The notes below the pieces were generated by a model. It searched no databases, was not told where the DNA came from, and saw only the letters and a list, made by a program, of their open reading frames with translations. The position numbers were made by a program, and so were the translations under genes. DNA of 64,000 nt from Beijerinckiaceae bacterium (GTDB lineage Bacteria > Pseudomonadota > Alphaproteobacteria > Rhizobiales > Beijerinckiaceae), in contig CANGBX010000005.1 of assembly GCA_947452455.1 (NCBI GenBank), positions 186,001 through 250,000 of the forward strand. The letters are read 5' to 3'. Positions 9,489 to 18,144 of the stretch are shown here, piece by piece (positions within the stretch are counted from its first letter, which is position 1; every line of letters starts with the position of its first letter).

Positions 9489-10052
9489 ATGATGAAATTC
9501 TCGACCTCGCTCATGGCCGTCAGTGCTTTGGCTCTGGCTTTGGGCGGTTGCGCCTCCACAGGCCCGGCTTCGCCAACAGTGGGTGTGATGCCTGCCAAGG
9601 GCAAATCCTACGAAGCATTCCAGCGCGATGATGATTATTGCCAGGCGGCCGCGCAGCGCCAAGTGGGCTATCGCTCGCCGGGTGAAACGGCCAATACATC
9701 TACCGTGCAGAGCGCGGCAGTCGGCACAGCGCTCGGCGCTTTGGCTGGTGCAGCCATCGGTTCGGCCTCGGCCAATATGGGCCGCGGTGCTGCCATTGGC
9801 GCCGGCACGGGTCTGCTCGCGGGCTCGCTCGTGGGTGCCAGCAATGCCGGCAGGGCTGGTGGCGCCGTGCAAGACCGTTACGATATGGCCTATGCGCAAT
9901 GCATGAAGGCACGCGGCAATATTGTGGAAATGGATTCACCTCCGCCGGTGCGCGAAGTGGTGGTCTATGAGCGCCCGCGTCCGGTCTATGTCACGCCGAG
10001 CCCTTATTATGCCCCGCGCCCCTATTACCGTCCGCGTCCCTATTATTATTGA
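9489..10052 (+). CDS. Glycine-zipper lipoprotein with Pro/Tyr-rich tail
   Basis: A 187-residue predicted lipoprotein with signal peptide and lipobox LALGGC (acylated Cys near residue 21). Its middle holds Gly/Ala-rich zipper stretches (GTALGALAGAAIGSAS and GAGTGLLAGSLVGAS, about residues 75-120) that can pack into membranes. The last 35 residues are a low-complexity PRP/YY repeat ending in YYY. The ATG at 9489 is preceded by GAGGGG; the ORF could open further upstream, but the signal peptide fixes the start. Related proteins are envelope or outer-membrane structural lipoproteins of unknown precise role. A strong terminator follows. Confidence 0.78.
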   Translation: MMKFSTSLMAVSALALALGGCASTGPASPTVGVMPAKGKSYEAFQRDDDYCQAAAQRQVGYRSPGETANTSTVQSAAVGTALGALAGAAIGSASANMGRGAAIGAGTGLLAGSLVGASNAGRAGGAVQDRYDMAYAQCMKARGNIVEMDSPPPVREVVVYERPRPVYVTPSPYYAPRPYYRPRPYYY

Positions 10053-10056
10053 GAAG

Positions 10057-10088
10057 AAAAAGGCGGGCTCAGGCCCGCCTTTTTTTTG
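10057..10088. terminator. Bidirectional intrinsic terminator
   Basis: A perfect GC-rich stem, AGGCGGGC/GCCCGCCT with loop TCAG, is flanked by an A-run on the left and eight T on the right. It lies between the convergent lipoprotein gene and the hydrolase gene at 10098 and suits both. Confidence 0.9.
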
Positions 10089-10097
10089 TTTTGAACA

Positions 10098-10649
10098 TTA
10101 CAAACGCGACAGAAAATGCGCGAGACTCATCAAGCCTTCGGGCCAAGGGCCGTGTCCGGAATCGGCATTGATATGTCCGGCCTCGCCTGCGTCCAGCATT
10201 GCCGAGCCCCAGGCAAAGGCGAGATCTTCGACGGCTGCGTAAGAGGCATGCGGATCATTGCGGCTGCCTACCAGCAATGAAGGGAAGGGCAGGGGGCCTC
10301 GCGGATGCGTTTCAAACGCACCGAAATTCAGCGGGTGCCCGCGCAACCATTCTTCGGATGGCGGCGCCACCAGAAAAGCGCCTTTCACTTTGCTGGGCTC
10401 AAATTGCGCGGCAGCATGGGCGGTGGCCGCTACACCCAAAGAATGGGCAATGAGAATGACGGGCTTTTGCGCGGCATTGACGTGCTCGACAATGGCATGC
10501 GTCCAGGCTGCATGATCGGGCTGATCCCAATCATTCTGTTCCACACGTTTGGCGGTGGAGAGCTTTTGCTGCCAGCGCGTCTGCCAATGGTCGGAGCCTG
10601 AATTGTTCAGCCCCGGCACAATGAGAATGTCGGCATCAGACGTACGCAT
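10098..10649 (-). CDS. RBBP9/YdeN-family alpha/beta hydrolase
   Basis: A 183-residue protein that begins ILIVPGLNNSGSDHWQT, the hallmark of RBBP9/YdeN serine hydrolases. The nucleophile elbow is AHSLG (Ser near residue 70), with an acidic residue in GSRNDPHAS and the His in INADSGHGPWPEG. The length matches the family, which lacks a lid domain. It is presumed to hydrolyse esters or peptides in the cytoplasm; substrates are unknown for most members. It lies 8 bases after the ccdA stop on the same strand and is probably co-transcribed. Confidence 0.87.
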   Translation of the reverse strand: MRTSDADILIVPGLNNSGSDHWQTRWQQKLSTAKRVEQNDWDQPDHAAWTHAIVEHVNAAQKPVILIAHSLGVAATAHAAAQFEPSKVKGAFLVAPPSEEWLRGHPLNFGAFETHPRGPLPFPSLLVGSRNDPHASYAAVEDLAFAWGSAMLDAGEAGHINADSGHGPWPEGLMSLAHFLSRL

Positions 10650-10657
10650 GACGAGAA

Positions 10658-11389
10658 CTATCCAAGTTTGGCAAGTGCTGGAAACATTTCAATGAGCCAG
10701 AAACTCATGCTCTGCATGGCGCCGGTGAGAAAACCAATGCCGGTGAGAACCAGCAAACCGCCAACAATTTTTTCCACCGTGCCGAAATGGCGCTTGAAGC
10801 GCGCGATGAAGGCCATGAAAGGCTCAATCGCCAAAGCGGCGATGAGAAAAGGCACGCCGAGCCCTGCAGAATAAGCGCCCAGCAAAACCATGCCGCGCGA
10901 CACCGTGTCTTCGGAACCAGCAACAGCGAGAATGGCCGCGAGAATAGGGCCGATGCAGGGCGTCCAGCCAAAGGCGAAAGCGAGCCCAATGAGATAGGCG
11001 CCGAAAATACCGACCGGCTTTTCAACCTGCATGCGCTTTTCGCGATACAGAAAGCCAAGCCGGAATGCGCCCATGAAATGCAGGCCCATGATGATAATGC
11101 CTGCACCCGCCACCCATGTGAGCACATCAAGATAGGCGCGGATGATCTGGCCAAACAGCGAAGCTGTGGCACCCAGCGCCACAAAGACGGTGGAGAAGCC
11201 CGCGACAAAGAGAATGGCCGAGAGCGCCACATCGCGCCGTGCACCTGTGACGCCTTCTTCGGACAGCTCTTCAATGGTGGTGCCCGCAATATAGGTGAGA
11301 TAGGGCGGCACAAGCGGCAGCACGCAGGGGCTCAAGAAGGAGAGCACCCCGGCAAAGGCAGCGGCAGGAAGCGTGACGTCTGTGGCCAT
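10658..11389 (-). CDS. ccdA: Cytochrome c biogenesis protein CcdA
   Basis: A 243-residue protein with six to seven membrane segments. It carries the two CcdA/DsbD cysteine blocks: FLSPCVLPLVPPYL (Cys near residue 22) and GWTPCIGPILAAIL (Cys near residue 145). These cysteines carry electrons from cytoplasmic thioredoxin to periplasmic thiol carriers used in cytochrome c maturation. There are no other ccm genes in the window. The gene lies upstream of the RBBP9-type hydrolase on the same strand. Confidence 0.92.
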   Translation of the reverse strand: MATDVTLPAAAFAGVLSFLSPCVLPLVPPYLTYIAGTTIEELSEEGVTGARRDVALSAILFVAGFSTVFVALGATASLFGQIIRAYLDVLTWVAGAGIIIMGLHFMGAFRLGFLYREKRMQVEKPVGIFGAYLIGLAFAFGWTPCIGPILAAILAVAGSEDTVSRGMVLLGAYSAGLGVPFLIAALAIEPFMAFIARFKRHFGTVEKIVGGLLVLTGIGFLTGAMQSMSFWLIEMFPALAKLG

Positions 11390-11440
11390 GGGGGTTGTTT
11401 AGACGGTTTGGGGGAGTGGTGCAAAGCCCTCAACCGCGCA

Positions 11441-11499
11441 CCGTCATGGCGAGTGCGGCCTTCTGGATTGCCGCGTCGCTTCGCTCCTCGCAATGACGA
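11441..11499. repeat. REP-like palindromic repeat, partial copy 1
   Basis: This half copy of the dispersed palindrome runs from CCGTCATGGCGAG to CTCCTCGCAATGACG and includes the CTGGATTGCCGCGTC core. It lies directly upstream of copy 2. Confidence 0.8.
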
Positions 11500-11524
11500 A
11501 GGAGAGAGGCGATCCATCCTCGCG

Positions 11525-11611
11525 CCGTCATTGCGAGGAGGCCGAAGGCCGACGCGGCAATCCAGAGGCCCCACGTGAGGCTCTGGGTTGCTTCGGCTCA
11601 CGCTCGCAATT
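11525..11611. repeat. REP-like palindromic repeat, copy 2
   Basis: This copy runs from CCGTCATTGCGAGGAG through the central CCCCACGTGAGG to CACGCTCGCAAT. It ends just beyond the stop of the remnant at 11618. Confidence 0.85.
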
Positions 11612-11617
11612 GCGGCC

Positions 11618-11710
11618 CTACCTCTTGGCATCCCGCATGGCTTGCGTGATCTCGACCGTCTCGACACTGACCCGTGTCACCCGGCCGATCAGGTCTGTAG
11701 GTTGCAAGTT
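11618..11710 (-). pseudogene. C-terminal remnant of a disrupted DNA-modification gene
   Basis: The frame read on the minus strand up to TAG at 11618-11620 gives ...DLIGRVTRVSVETVEITQ then AMRDAKR. The VSVETVxI pattern resembles the C-terminal end of large N6-adenine methylase / type ISP restriction proteins. It lies just past the stop of the S-subunit gene in another frame and on the same strand as the N-terminal remnant at 14561-14725. The simplest reading is that both are ends of one gene whose middle was replaced. The family match rests on memory of the pattern and needs a search. Confidence 0.4.
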
Positions 11711-12686
11711 AGTGGTCGGGTTTAATTCGTTTTGCCACCCGCGAAAGAGAGCCATGCACCCAATTTGGGATGCTTTCGCGGCTCGGAATTGGGAGTTCCT
11801 TTAGCGTCCTATTTGCTTGCCGACCATAGCTGAACCGATGTTTGTTTTGCTGGATGGCTGTGCAGTAAAAAAGGAGCTCTTCAGTTGTGAGGTCAGATTT
11901 CGGCGTCAAGAATGCGAGATCTCGTCCAGAATAAAAAGGCTCCATTTGCAGGAATGTCGATAAAACATTTCCTCCGAGTGCGCAGCTCAGTACGCCCTTA
12001 GGGATGGGTGATATATTGTCGAGAGGCTCAACGTAAGCCGATACTCCATTGTTTCCACTTGTCCGCGAAACAAAAGGAATTCCGCCCTCGCTGTGCGGTA
12101 TCTTCTTTAAACGATTTAGCTCTAATGAGTTCCCGTAATTAACACAAAAAATTTCACTTAATGGAACGGATTGAAGAGTCTTCTCGTGATTTTCATCAGC
12201 GCAAACCTCGCTCCAAGACTCTAACTTTTCTAATGATTGCCAAAGGTCATCAACTTGGACTTTATCGAGCCAATCAGGAAAAAAGTCTGGCAATAATATG
12301 CTCTTTAATCGATCGCCTTTTGGTTTTCTCCCGTAAGAAAATCTGAAGCGATTTAGCGTGATGCATCGTGCAATAAAGATCTTTTGTTTTAAATTGAGCT
12401 CGATGTTCGGAATCAAAACGGCAACGTTACTATTTGGTGCAAACTCAAATTGCGACACATAAGAATAAGAATGACTCCCTTCGCCATCTGTAGAGATAAA
12501 GAGCGTCTCCCGGGGATAAATATTTTTTTGGCCCACTTCTGATCTTGGCACCCACCCCGCTATCGTCCGATGCTGCCTATTCGCCGGCCTCAAGTAAGGC
12601 ACACAATCAGGGCGGCTGCTTGGATAAACAGTGAGGCCTGTGCTCGCAATACCGTTTCTTATTTCAAAGATATCACTGATTTTCAT
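11709..12686 (-). CDS. DNA specificity subunit of a BcgI-like (type IIB) restriction-modification system
   Basis: A 325-residue protein made of two similar halves, each ending in a matching block: FRFSYGRKPKGDRLKSILLP near residue 115 and HRFSYGRQANRTLKELPIP near residue 290. This is the layout of two target-recognition domains with spacer helices, as in S subunits. The length is close to BcgI B (about 340 residues). The ATG overlaps the end of the A-subunit gene by 14 bases. The subunit should bind the two halves of a split DNA site and direct cutting and methylation. The stretch is clearly more AT-rich than the flanking chromosome, a sign of transfer. Confidence 0.8.
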   Translation of the reverse strand: MKISDIFEIRNGIASTGLTVYPSSRPDCVPYLRPANRQHRTIAGWVPRSEVGQKNIYPRETLFISTDGEGSHSYSYVSQFEFAPNSNVAVLIPNIELNLKQKIFIARCITLNRFRFSYGRKPKGDRLKSILLPDFFPDWLDKVQVDDLWQSLEKLESWSEVCADENHEKTLQSVPLSEIFCVNYGNSLELNRLKKIPHSEGGIPFVSRTSGNNGVSAYVEPLDNISPIPKGVLSCALGGNVLSTFLQMEPFYSGRDLAFLTPKSDLTTEELLFYCTAIQQNKHRFSYGRQANRTLKELPIPSRESIPNWVHGSLSRVAKRIKPDH

Positions 12687-14571
12687 CAGTCTCTTCCTCT
12701 TCTGTAGAAGAGCCCACGATATCTAGCATCAAATTGAAAAGCATGAACCTTTTTATGTCCGCTTCAAATAGCTCTTTGGTTAGGCCGGAATAGTTTGTTT
12801 CTATGTAAGCCTCTGCGCACCATTCATCTTTTGGTCCCACAGTGTAGGCCGCGCTCTCACCGGGATGGATCTCCCTGTTTCGATACATTTCGATCCAGCG
12901 GTCTCTTATTATTGGCCACTTATTATGCAAATCAATGCGCCCTCGATGCTTTGTTTTTACGAAACCATCTTCGCGCCAATATCCGAACCATGTCTTTCTT
13001 TCGGTCTTTAAATGTGGTTTTCCTGCAATCCAAACCATTATGCAGGTCACAATTCCAACGGGATAAAACAGATCCTGGGGCATGGACATTACGGCGTCCA
13101 AGGTATGGTGTTTTAGGAGCTCTTCTTTGACTGGATTGGGAGCGATCGCGCAAGACATAGGAACAATTGCGGCTGCAATCGAGCCGGTTTCTAAGCAGCT
13201 CAGCATCTGTTTCACGAAATAAAGCTCGTGTAATTCGGCATCGCTTTTTGATTGCGCGTACGGTGGATTCAGCATTCCAACATTAGGTTTTTGCTTTTTT
13301 ATTGCTTTTATAACAGCCTCGTCGAAGCAGCTTGCTTGATGCAGATTTGCTTTTCCATCCCCTCTTAAAATCATATTACTTGCAGCAAGAGCGAACATCT
13401 TCGGGTTATTTTCGATGCCGATTAGCTTTTTCTTTTTTATTTCACTTCGCTGATGCTCTGTAACAGATTTTCTCAGCATATGTTGCATTGCTGAAATCAA
13501 GAAACCTCCGGTACCAGCGCATATGTCAAGGACCTTTGATTCTGGGCCAACATTAAGGACTAGGGAAAAAAGTTCAGCTATGTGCCGAGGGGTCAGAACG
13601 ATTCCTAGAGACTTCTTGTCTCCGGCTGTGTATTTTAGGAATTCACCATAAAACTGGCCTACAACATCAAAATCATGATAAACGTTTATGTAGGGCCACA
13701 CATTTTCCGCAATGCGAGATATAATTTCTTTGAACACCCCGTCCGGGTACTCTTTTGCCGTTCGAGAATCGGGTTTCCCAAGGTTTGGATGCACAGCAAT
13801 CGTCGAGTAGGGCTGAAGCATCGTATCTTTTTTCGCCTGCGGGATTTCTGCCTTACTGAGTTCTTTTTTTATGGTGCCGAGCCAGGCGTCTTGAACTTCG
13901 TCGGCGGGTAAGTTCGAAAAGGTCTTTATAAAGGTGGCATTCATCAAAGCGATAAGGGTGCCGCTCACAAGTAACGGTTTGTCTTCTTCTGAGATCTTGG
14001 CTTTCGTCCAGATTAGCTCGTGAAGTTCTCGTGAGAAATGTAATAGATCTGAGTGTCGCTTTTTAGCGACATCGGGATCGAAACTCGCCAAGCGGTAATA
14101 GTCATCAAAGGGAATTAATTCATCTAACGTCGAGCCCGCTTCATTTTTAAGTTCTTTAACTTCCTCCGTCCCGGCAGGTATCAAGAAATGCGATATCTTT
14201 AGCCCACTTTTTGTTGCACCACTGACCGCGACAGCAACGACAGTGAAATGCTTTGAAAGATGCAGAGCGTAATGTATCGCGCCGTCAACAGCAAACTCAA
14301 CGGGCTTGTCGCGTTTTTTGCTTTCGTGTTTCTTTGTGTCTGGTTTGCATTCAAAAACAATGAGAAATGCGGGGTCTTTTTTGTTTGAAATTATAAATTC
14401 AGGATAGCCTGCATTGCCTTTCGTGTTTTTGCTAGCCTTTGCAAGCAAGCCCTTAATTTTCGCCACCTCGGATTTTTGCTCTTCCACGGTGACTCCATTC
14501 TCGGGTTTGTAAAACCCTAAGGCGCGCAGTTTGTCTCTTACAAGTATTTCAGTTTTTCTTTCACTCGCCAT
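12673..14571 (-). CDS. Fused nuclease/N6-adenine methyltransferase, BcgI A-like subunit
   Basis: A 632-residue protein. The N-terminus looks like a PD-(D/E)xK nuclease domain: PE at residues 57-58, then FECK with E74 and K76. The centre is an HsdM-like methyltransferase with SAM-binding motif DICAGTGGF (349-357) and catalytic NPPY (435-438). No helicase is present, so this is not a type I system. The nuclease-methylase fusion plus a separate S subunit, and the sizes, match BcgI (type IIB), which cuts on both sides of its site. The ATG at 14571 has GGGAG seven bases upstream. It overlaps the remnant ORF at 14561-14725 as ATGGCGAGTGA. Confidence 0.85.
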   Translation of the reverse strand: MASERKTEILVRDKLRALGFYKPENGVTVEEQKSEVAKIKGLLAKASKNTKGNAGYPEFIISNKKDPAFLIVFECKPDTKKHESKKRDKPVEFAVDGAIHYALHLSKHFTVVAVAVSGATKSGLKISHFLIPAGTEEVKELKNEAGSTLDELIPFDDYYRLASFDPDVAKKRHSDLLHFSRELHELIWTKAKISEEDKPLLVSGTLIALMNATFIKTFSNLPADEVQDAWLGTIKKELSKAEIPQAKKDTMLQPYSTIAVHPNLGKPDSRTAKEYPDGVFKEIISRIAENVWPYINVYHDFDVVGQFYGEFLKYTAGDKKSLGIVLTPRHIAELFSLVLNVGPESKVLDICAGTGGFLISAMQHMLRKSVTEHQRSEIKKKKLIGIENNPKMFALAASNMILRGDGKANLHQASCFDEAVIKAIKKQKPNVGMLNPPYAQSKSDAELHELYFVKQMLSCLETGSIAAAIVPMSCAIAPNPVKEELLKHHTLDAVMSMPQDLFYPVGIVTCIMVWIAGKPHLKTERKTWFGYWREDGFVKTKHRGRIDLHNKWPIIRDRWIEMYRNREIHPGESAAYTVGPKDEWCAEAYIETNYSGLTKELFEADIKRFMLFNLMLDIVGSSTEEEETDENQ

Positions 14572-14725
14572 GAGAATGCTCCCATGGCAAGAGGTCGCGC
14601 TGGCGTGCATAGCGCTTCAGGAGGTCTTTGAAGGCCTCTCGAATGGTGGTTTCGCGATGGGTGCCTGAGACACGGAGAAGCCGATGGAGCTCGGCCAAAT
14701 ATTCGGCAATGAATTGGCGGCTCAT
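14561..14725 (-). pseudogene. N-terminal remnant of a DNA-modification gene, now overlapping the BcgI-like A gene
   Basis: A 54-codon frame starts ATG 14725 and stops TGA 14563-14561, eleven bases into the A-subunit gene. It reads MSRQFIAEYLAELHRLLR then VSGTHRETTIREAFKDLLKR. The VSGxxRETxxREAFKDLLK block is typical of the first 40 residues of large restriction/N6-methylase proteins, which continue for hundreds of residues. It is therefore a truncated 5' end, but it could now act as a leader peptide that couples translation to the A subunit. Confidence 0.6.
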
Positions 14726-14823
14726 GCGAGCCCCCGCGTCTGAAAAGTCATCATGAAAAATCCATACCTGAAATGAGGTCAGGCTATAGATTCGTGGGGC
14801 TGCCGCAAGGGGGTTCTCCTAGT

Positions 14824-14916
14824 CCCCGTCATTGCGAGCGCAGCGAAGCAATCCATAAGGCCTCACGTGAGGCCTCTGGATTGCCGCGTCGGCTTCGCCT
14901 CCTCGCAATGACGGGG
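14824..14916. repeat. REP-like palindromic repeat, copy 3
   Basis: This is a well preserved copy: CCGTCATTGCGAGCGCAGCG on the left, central CCTCACGTGAGG, and CCTCCTCGCAATGACGG on the right. It separates the R-M island from the liv operon. Confidence 0.9.
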
Positions 14917-14996
14917 AGGGCGGGAGACGGTTTGCTCCGTGCAGAAGCCCTTGATAACCTACAGCCCAAGCCCGAATCCGGCCCTTTGGGGAGCCT

Positions 14997-15914
14997 ATGG
15001 AAAATTTCCTGCAGCAGCTGATCAATGGTGTGACCTTGGGGTCCATCTATGGGCTCATTGCCATCGGCTACACCATGGTTTTCGGCATTATCGGCATGGT
15101 CAATTTTGCCCATGGTGATGTGTTCATGCTGTCGGCTTTTATTGCGCTGATTGTTTTTCTCGCGCTCACGCAGCTCTTGGGCCTGACCTCACTGGGGCTA
15201 GTGTTTCTGATTGTGCTGATCTGCGCCATGGCGCTCACCGCGCTCTGGAACTGGGCCATTGAGCGCGTCGCCTATCGGCCCTTGCGCGGATCTTTTCGCT
15301 TGGCGCCGCTGATCTCGGCCATTGGCATGTCGATCTTTCTCGCCAATTTCGTGCAAGTGGTGCAGGGCCCGCGCAACAAGCCGGTGCCGCCCATGTTTAC
15401 GGACGTCATTCAGGTGACGAGCGGAGGCGCCTTTGATGTGACGCTCTCCTACAAGCAAATTCTCATTGTCTCGGTCACCGGCATTTTGCTGCTGGCCTTC
15501 TGGTTTCTGGTGCAGAAGACAGCACTGGGTCGCGCGCAACGCGCCTGCGAGCAAGACCGCACCATGGCGGCACTGCTTGGCGTTGATGTGGATCGCACAA
15601 TCTCGCTGACTTTCATCATTGGCGCGGCGTTGGCTGCTGTCGCTGGCACGCTCTACATGATGTATTATGGCGTGGTGAATTTTTCTGATGGTTTTACGCC
15701 CGGTGTGAAAGCTTTTACCGCCGCGGTGCTTGGTGGCATTGGCTCGCTGCCGGGCGCTGTCATTGGAGGCTTGCTGATCGGGCTGATCGAGACCTTCTGG
15801 TCGGCCTATTTTTCATCCGACTATAAGGATGTTGCGGCTTTCTCCATTCTCATCGTCACGCTGATCTTCATGCCCTCTGGCCTGTTGGGCCGACCCGAGG
15901 TCGAGAAAGTCTGA
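14997..15914 (+). CDS. livH: Branched-chain amino-acid ABC transporter permease LivH
   Basis: A 305-residue polytopic permease starting [20 protein letters not shown], the usual LivH N-terminus. The later loop [17 protein letters not shown] is the cytoplasmic segment that contacts the ATPase. It is the first gene of a tightly overlapped operon, with its stop overlapping livM in TGATG. With LivM it forms the membrane channel for leucine/isoleucine/valine or related compounds. No promoter could be confidently placed upstream, where copy 3 of the dispersed repeat lies. Confidence 0.93.
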   Translation: MENFLQQLINGVTLGSIYGLIAIGYTMVFGIIGMVNFAHGDVFMLSAFIALIVFLALTQLLGLTSLGLVFLIVLICAMALTALWNWAIERVAYRPLRGSFRLAPLISAIGMSIFLANFVQVVQGPRNKPVPPMFTDVIQVTSGGAFDVTLSYKQILIVSVTGILLLAFWFLVQKTALGRAQRACEQDRTMAALLGVDVDRTISLTFIIGAALAAVAGTLYMMYYGVVNFSDGFTPGVKAFTAAVLGGIGSLPGAVIGGLLIGLIETFWSAYFSSDYKDVAAFSILIVTLIFMPSGLLGRPEVEKV

Positions 15915-17251
15915 TGAGCCCCGCAATGCCCATCACGCGCGCCTTGCGCGAGGCTGCTTTTGCCGGATTGGTGGCTGCAGGTCTGGCCTTTCCCATTCTG
16001 ACACTGGGCACGGAGCTGGATCAGTCGAACCGTCTTGTGCTCGAGCAACGCTGGTCCTGGATGGCGATTTCGGCTGCACTTGTATGTGTCGGGCGCTTTC
16101 TCGTTTTGATCTTGGCGTCTGCGCCAACTCATCGGGTTGCGCGTGCCCCGCTCGTGTCGCCAGCTCTCACACGCCTGCTGCCGTCTGTCAGCGTGATGGC
16201 GCTGTTTCTGTTTCCACTCGTCATGCTGTTTTGGTTGGGGCCGCAAGGCTCGCTGAAATGGATCAATAATTACGGCGTGCAAATTCTCATTTACGTCATG
16301 CTGGGCTGGGGCTTGAACATTGTGGTCGGGCTCGCGGGCCTTCTCGATTTGGGCTATGTCGCATTCTATGCCGTGGGTGCTTACACTTACGCGTTGCTCT
16401 CCACACAATTTGGTCTGTCTTTCTGGCTCTGCCTGCCGCTCGCCGGATTGATGGCGGCGAGCTGGGGCGCTATGCTGGGCTTTCCGGTTTTGCGTTTGCG
16501 GGGCGATTATCTCGCCATTGTCACTTTGGCCTTTGGTGAAATCGTCAGTGCCGTTCTGACCAATTGGACAGATTTTTCCAATGGCAAGGCGGGCATCATG
16601 TCGATCCCGCGCGTGACCTTTTTTGGTCTGCCTTTCACGGCGAGCGAAAACGGATTTGCCGCCACCTTCGGTCTTGAGTTCCAAGCCATCCACCGCACGA
16701 TTTTTCTCTTCTATCTGATCTTGGTGCTGGCGCTCATCACCCATGTGGTGACGCTGCGCTTGCGCCGCCTGCCTGTGGGGCGCGCCTGGGAGGCTTTGCG
16801 CGAAGATGAAATTGCCTGCCGGTCGCTGGGCATCAATACGGTCAATACCAAGCTCACTGCCTTTGCACTGGGCGCAATGTTTGCGGGCTTTGCAGGTTCT
16901 TTCTTTGCTGTGCGTCAGGGCTTTGTGAATCCCGACAGTTTCACCTTCATGGAATCGGCGACCATTCTGGCCATTGTCGTGCTGGGCGGCATGGGCTCGC
17001 AATTGGGCGTCGCGCTGGCGGCTGTTGTCATGGTGGGTGGCACAGAAGTGTTGCGCGAGCTGACGTTTCTGAAAGAAATCTTCGGCTCGTCTTTTGATCC
17101 CTCGCTCTATCGCATGCTGCTCTTTGGTCTTGCCATGGTGGTGATGATGATCTGGCGTCCGCGCGGTCTCATATCGTCGCGCGAACCCTCTGTCTTTTTG
17201 GCGCAGAAGAAAAATGTGTCGGGCGCGCTGGTGCAGGAGGGACACGGCTGA
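15914..17251 (+). CDS. livM: Branched-chain amino-acid ABC transporter permease LivM
   Basis: A 445-residue membrane protein, longer than minimal LivM because of an extra N-terminal hydrophobic part (residues 1-100). The LivM core follows: [19 protein letters not shown] near residue 130, the [18 protein letters not shown] block near 295, and [11 protein letters not shown] near 355. The start overlaps the livH stop by one base and the stop abuts livG. It pairs with LivH as the channel of the importer. Confidence 0.92.
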   Translation: MSPAMPITRALREAAFAGLVAAGLAFPILTLGTELDQSNRLVLEQRWSWMAISAALVCVGRFLVLILASAPTHRVARAPLVSPALTRLLPSVSVMALFLFPLVMLFWLGPQGSLKWINNYGVQILIYVMLGWGLNIVVGLAGLLDLGYVAFYAVGAYTYALLSTQFGLSFWLCLPLAGLMAASWGAMLGFPVLRLRGDYLAIVTLAFGEIVSAVLTNWTDFSNGKAGIMSIPRVTFFGLPFTASENGFAATFGLEFQAIHRTIFLFYLILVLALITHVVTLRLRRLPVGRAWEALREDEIACRSLGINTVNTKLTAFALGAMFAGFAGSFFAVRQGFVNPDSFTFMESATILAIVVLGGMGSQLGVALAAVVMVGGTEVLRELTFLKEIFGSSFDPSLYRMLLFGLAMVVMMIWRPRGLISSREPSVFLAQKKNVSGALVQEGHG

Positions 17252-18144
17252 TGACACGCCGCTGGCTCGATGCACCTTTGCTCACCATCGAACATCTCAC
17301 CATGCGTTTTGGTGGGCTCACCGCTGTGAATGATGTGTCTTTCACGGTTGGGCGCGGCGACATTACCGCCTTGATCGGCCCCAATGGGGCGGGCAAAACC
17401 ACGCTCTTCAATTGCATCACGGGTTTCTACAAGCCCCTGCAGGGGCGGCTGGCGCTCGCGCGCGAAGGTGTCGCGCCTGTTCAAGATGTGGATGCGTTGA
17501 CGCGCAGCGGCTCACGCCACAAAGATGGTCTTTATCTTCTGGAGCGCATGCCGGATTTTGAAATCACGCGCGATGCGCATGTGGCGCGCACGTTCCAGAA
17601 TATCCGCCTCTTCTCCGGCATGACTGTGCTCGAAAATCTGGTTGTGGCGCAGCATAATGTTTTGATGCGGGCGTCCGGCCTGTCGCTCTTGGGTCTGATC
17701 GGTTGGCCCCGTTTTCATGCGGCTGAGCAGCGCGCGATCGACAAGGCACGTTTCTGGCTCGACAAAATCGGTCTCACCGATCGCGCCGATGATCCGGCTG
17801 GTGCGCTGCCCTATGGCGCGCAGCGCCGTCTCGAGATTGCGCGTGCCATGTGCACCGATCCTGTGCTGCTGTGTCTTGATGAGCCCGCCGCTGGTCTCAA
17901 TCCGCGCGAAAGTGCGGAGTTGAATGATTTGCTTTTGTCGATCCGCGCCGAGCAGGGCACATCGATCTTGCTGATCGAACATGACATGAGCGTGGTGATG
18001 AAAATCTCCGATCATGTGGTGGTGCTTGATTATGGCCGACTGATCGCTGATGGCACACCGGATGAGATCCGTCATGATCCGCGCGTGATTGCCGCCTATC
18101 TGGGTGTTGAAGATGCGGACGAAGCCGCCGGGGTGCTCGCATGA
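17251..18144 (+). CDS. livG: Branched-chain amino-acid ABC transporter ATPase LivG
   Basis: A 297-residue ABC ATPase with Walker A GPNGAGKTT (about residues 48-56). The signature region is LPYGAQRRLEIARAM, as usual in LivG where LSGGQ is relaxed. Walker B is LLCLDEPAAGLN, with an EHDM switch. An insert between Walker A and the Q-loop (about residues 68-100) is common in alphaproteobacterial LivG. It overlaps livM by one base and livF by four. It powers import together with LivF. Confidence 0.93.
   Translation: MTRRWLDAPLLTIEHLTMRFGGLTAVNDVSFTVGRGDITALIGPNGAGKTTLFNCITGFYKPLQGRLALAREGVAPVQDVDALTRSGSRHKDGLYLLERMPDFEITRDAHVARTFQNIRLFSGMTVLENLVVAQHNVLMRASGLSLLGLIGWPRFHAAEQRAIDKARFWLDKIGLTDRADDPAGALPYGAQRRLEIARAMCTDPVLLCLDEPAAGLNPRESAELNDLLLSIRAEQGTSILLIEHDMSVVMKISDHVVVLDYGRLIADGTPDEIRHDPRVIAAYLGVEDADEAAGVLA

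Noticed and set aside
12673-14571. Type I restriction system (HsdM/HsdS)
   Set aside because: No HsdR helicase gene is present and the methylase carries its own N-terminal nuclease-like domain; BcgI-like type IIB fits better.
15821-17275. Long open frame antisense to livM (484 codons)
   Set aside because: Low-complexity Gln/His/Arg composition typical of an antisense shadow; the plus strand encodes clear LivM.
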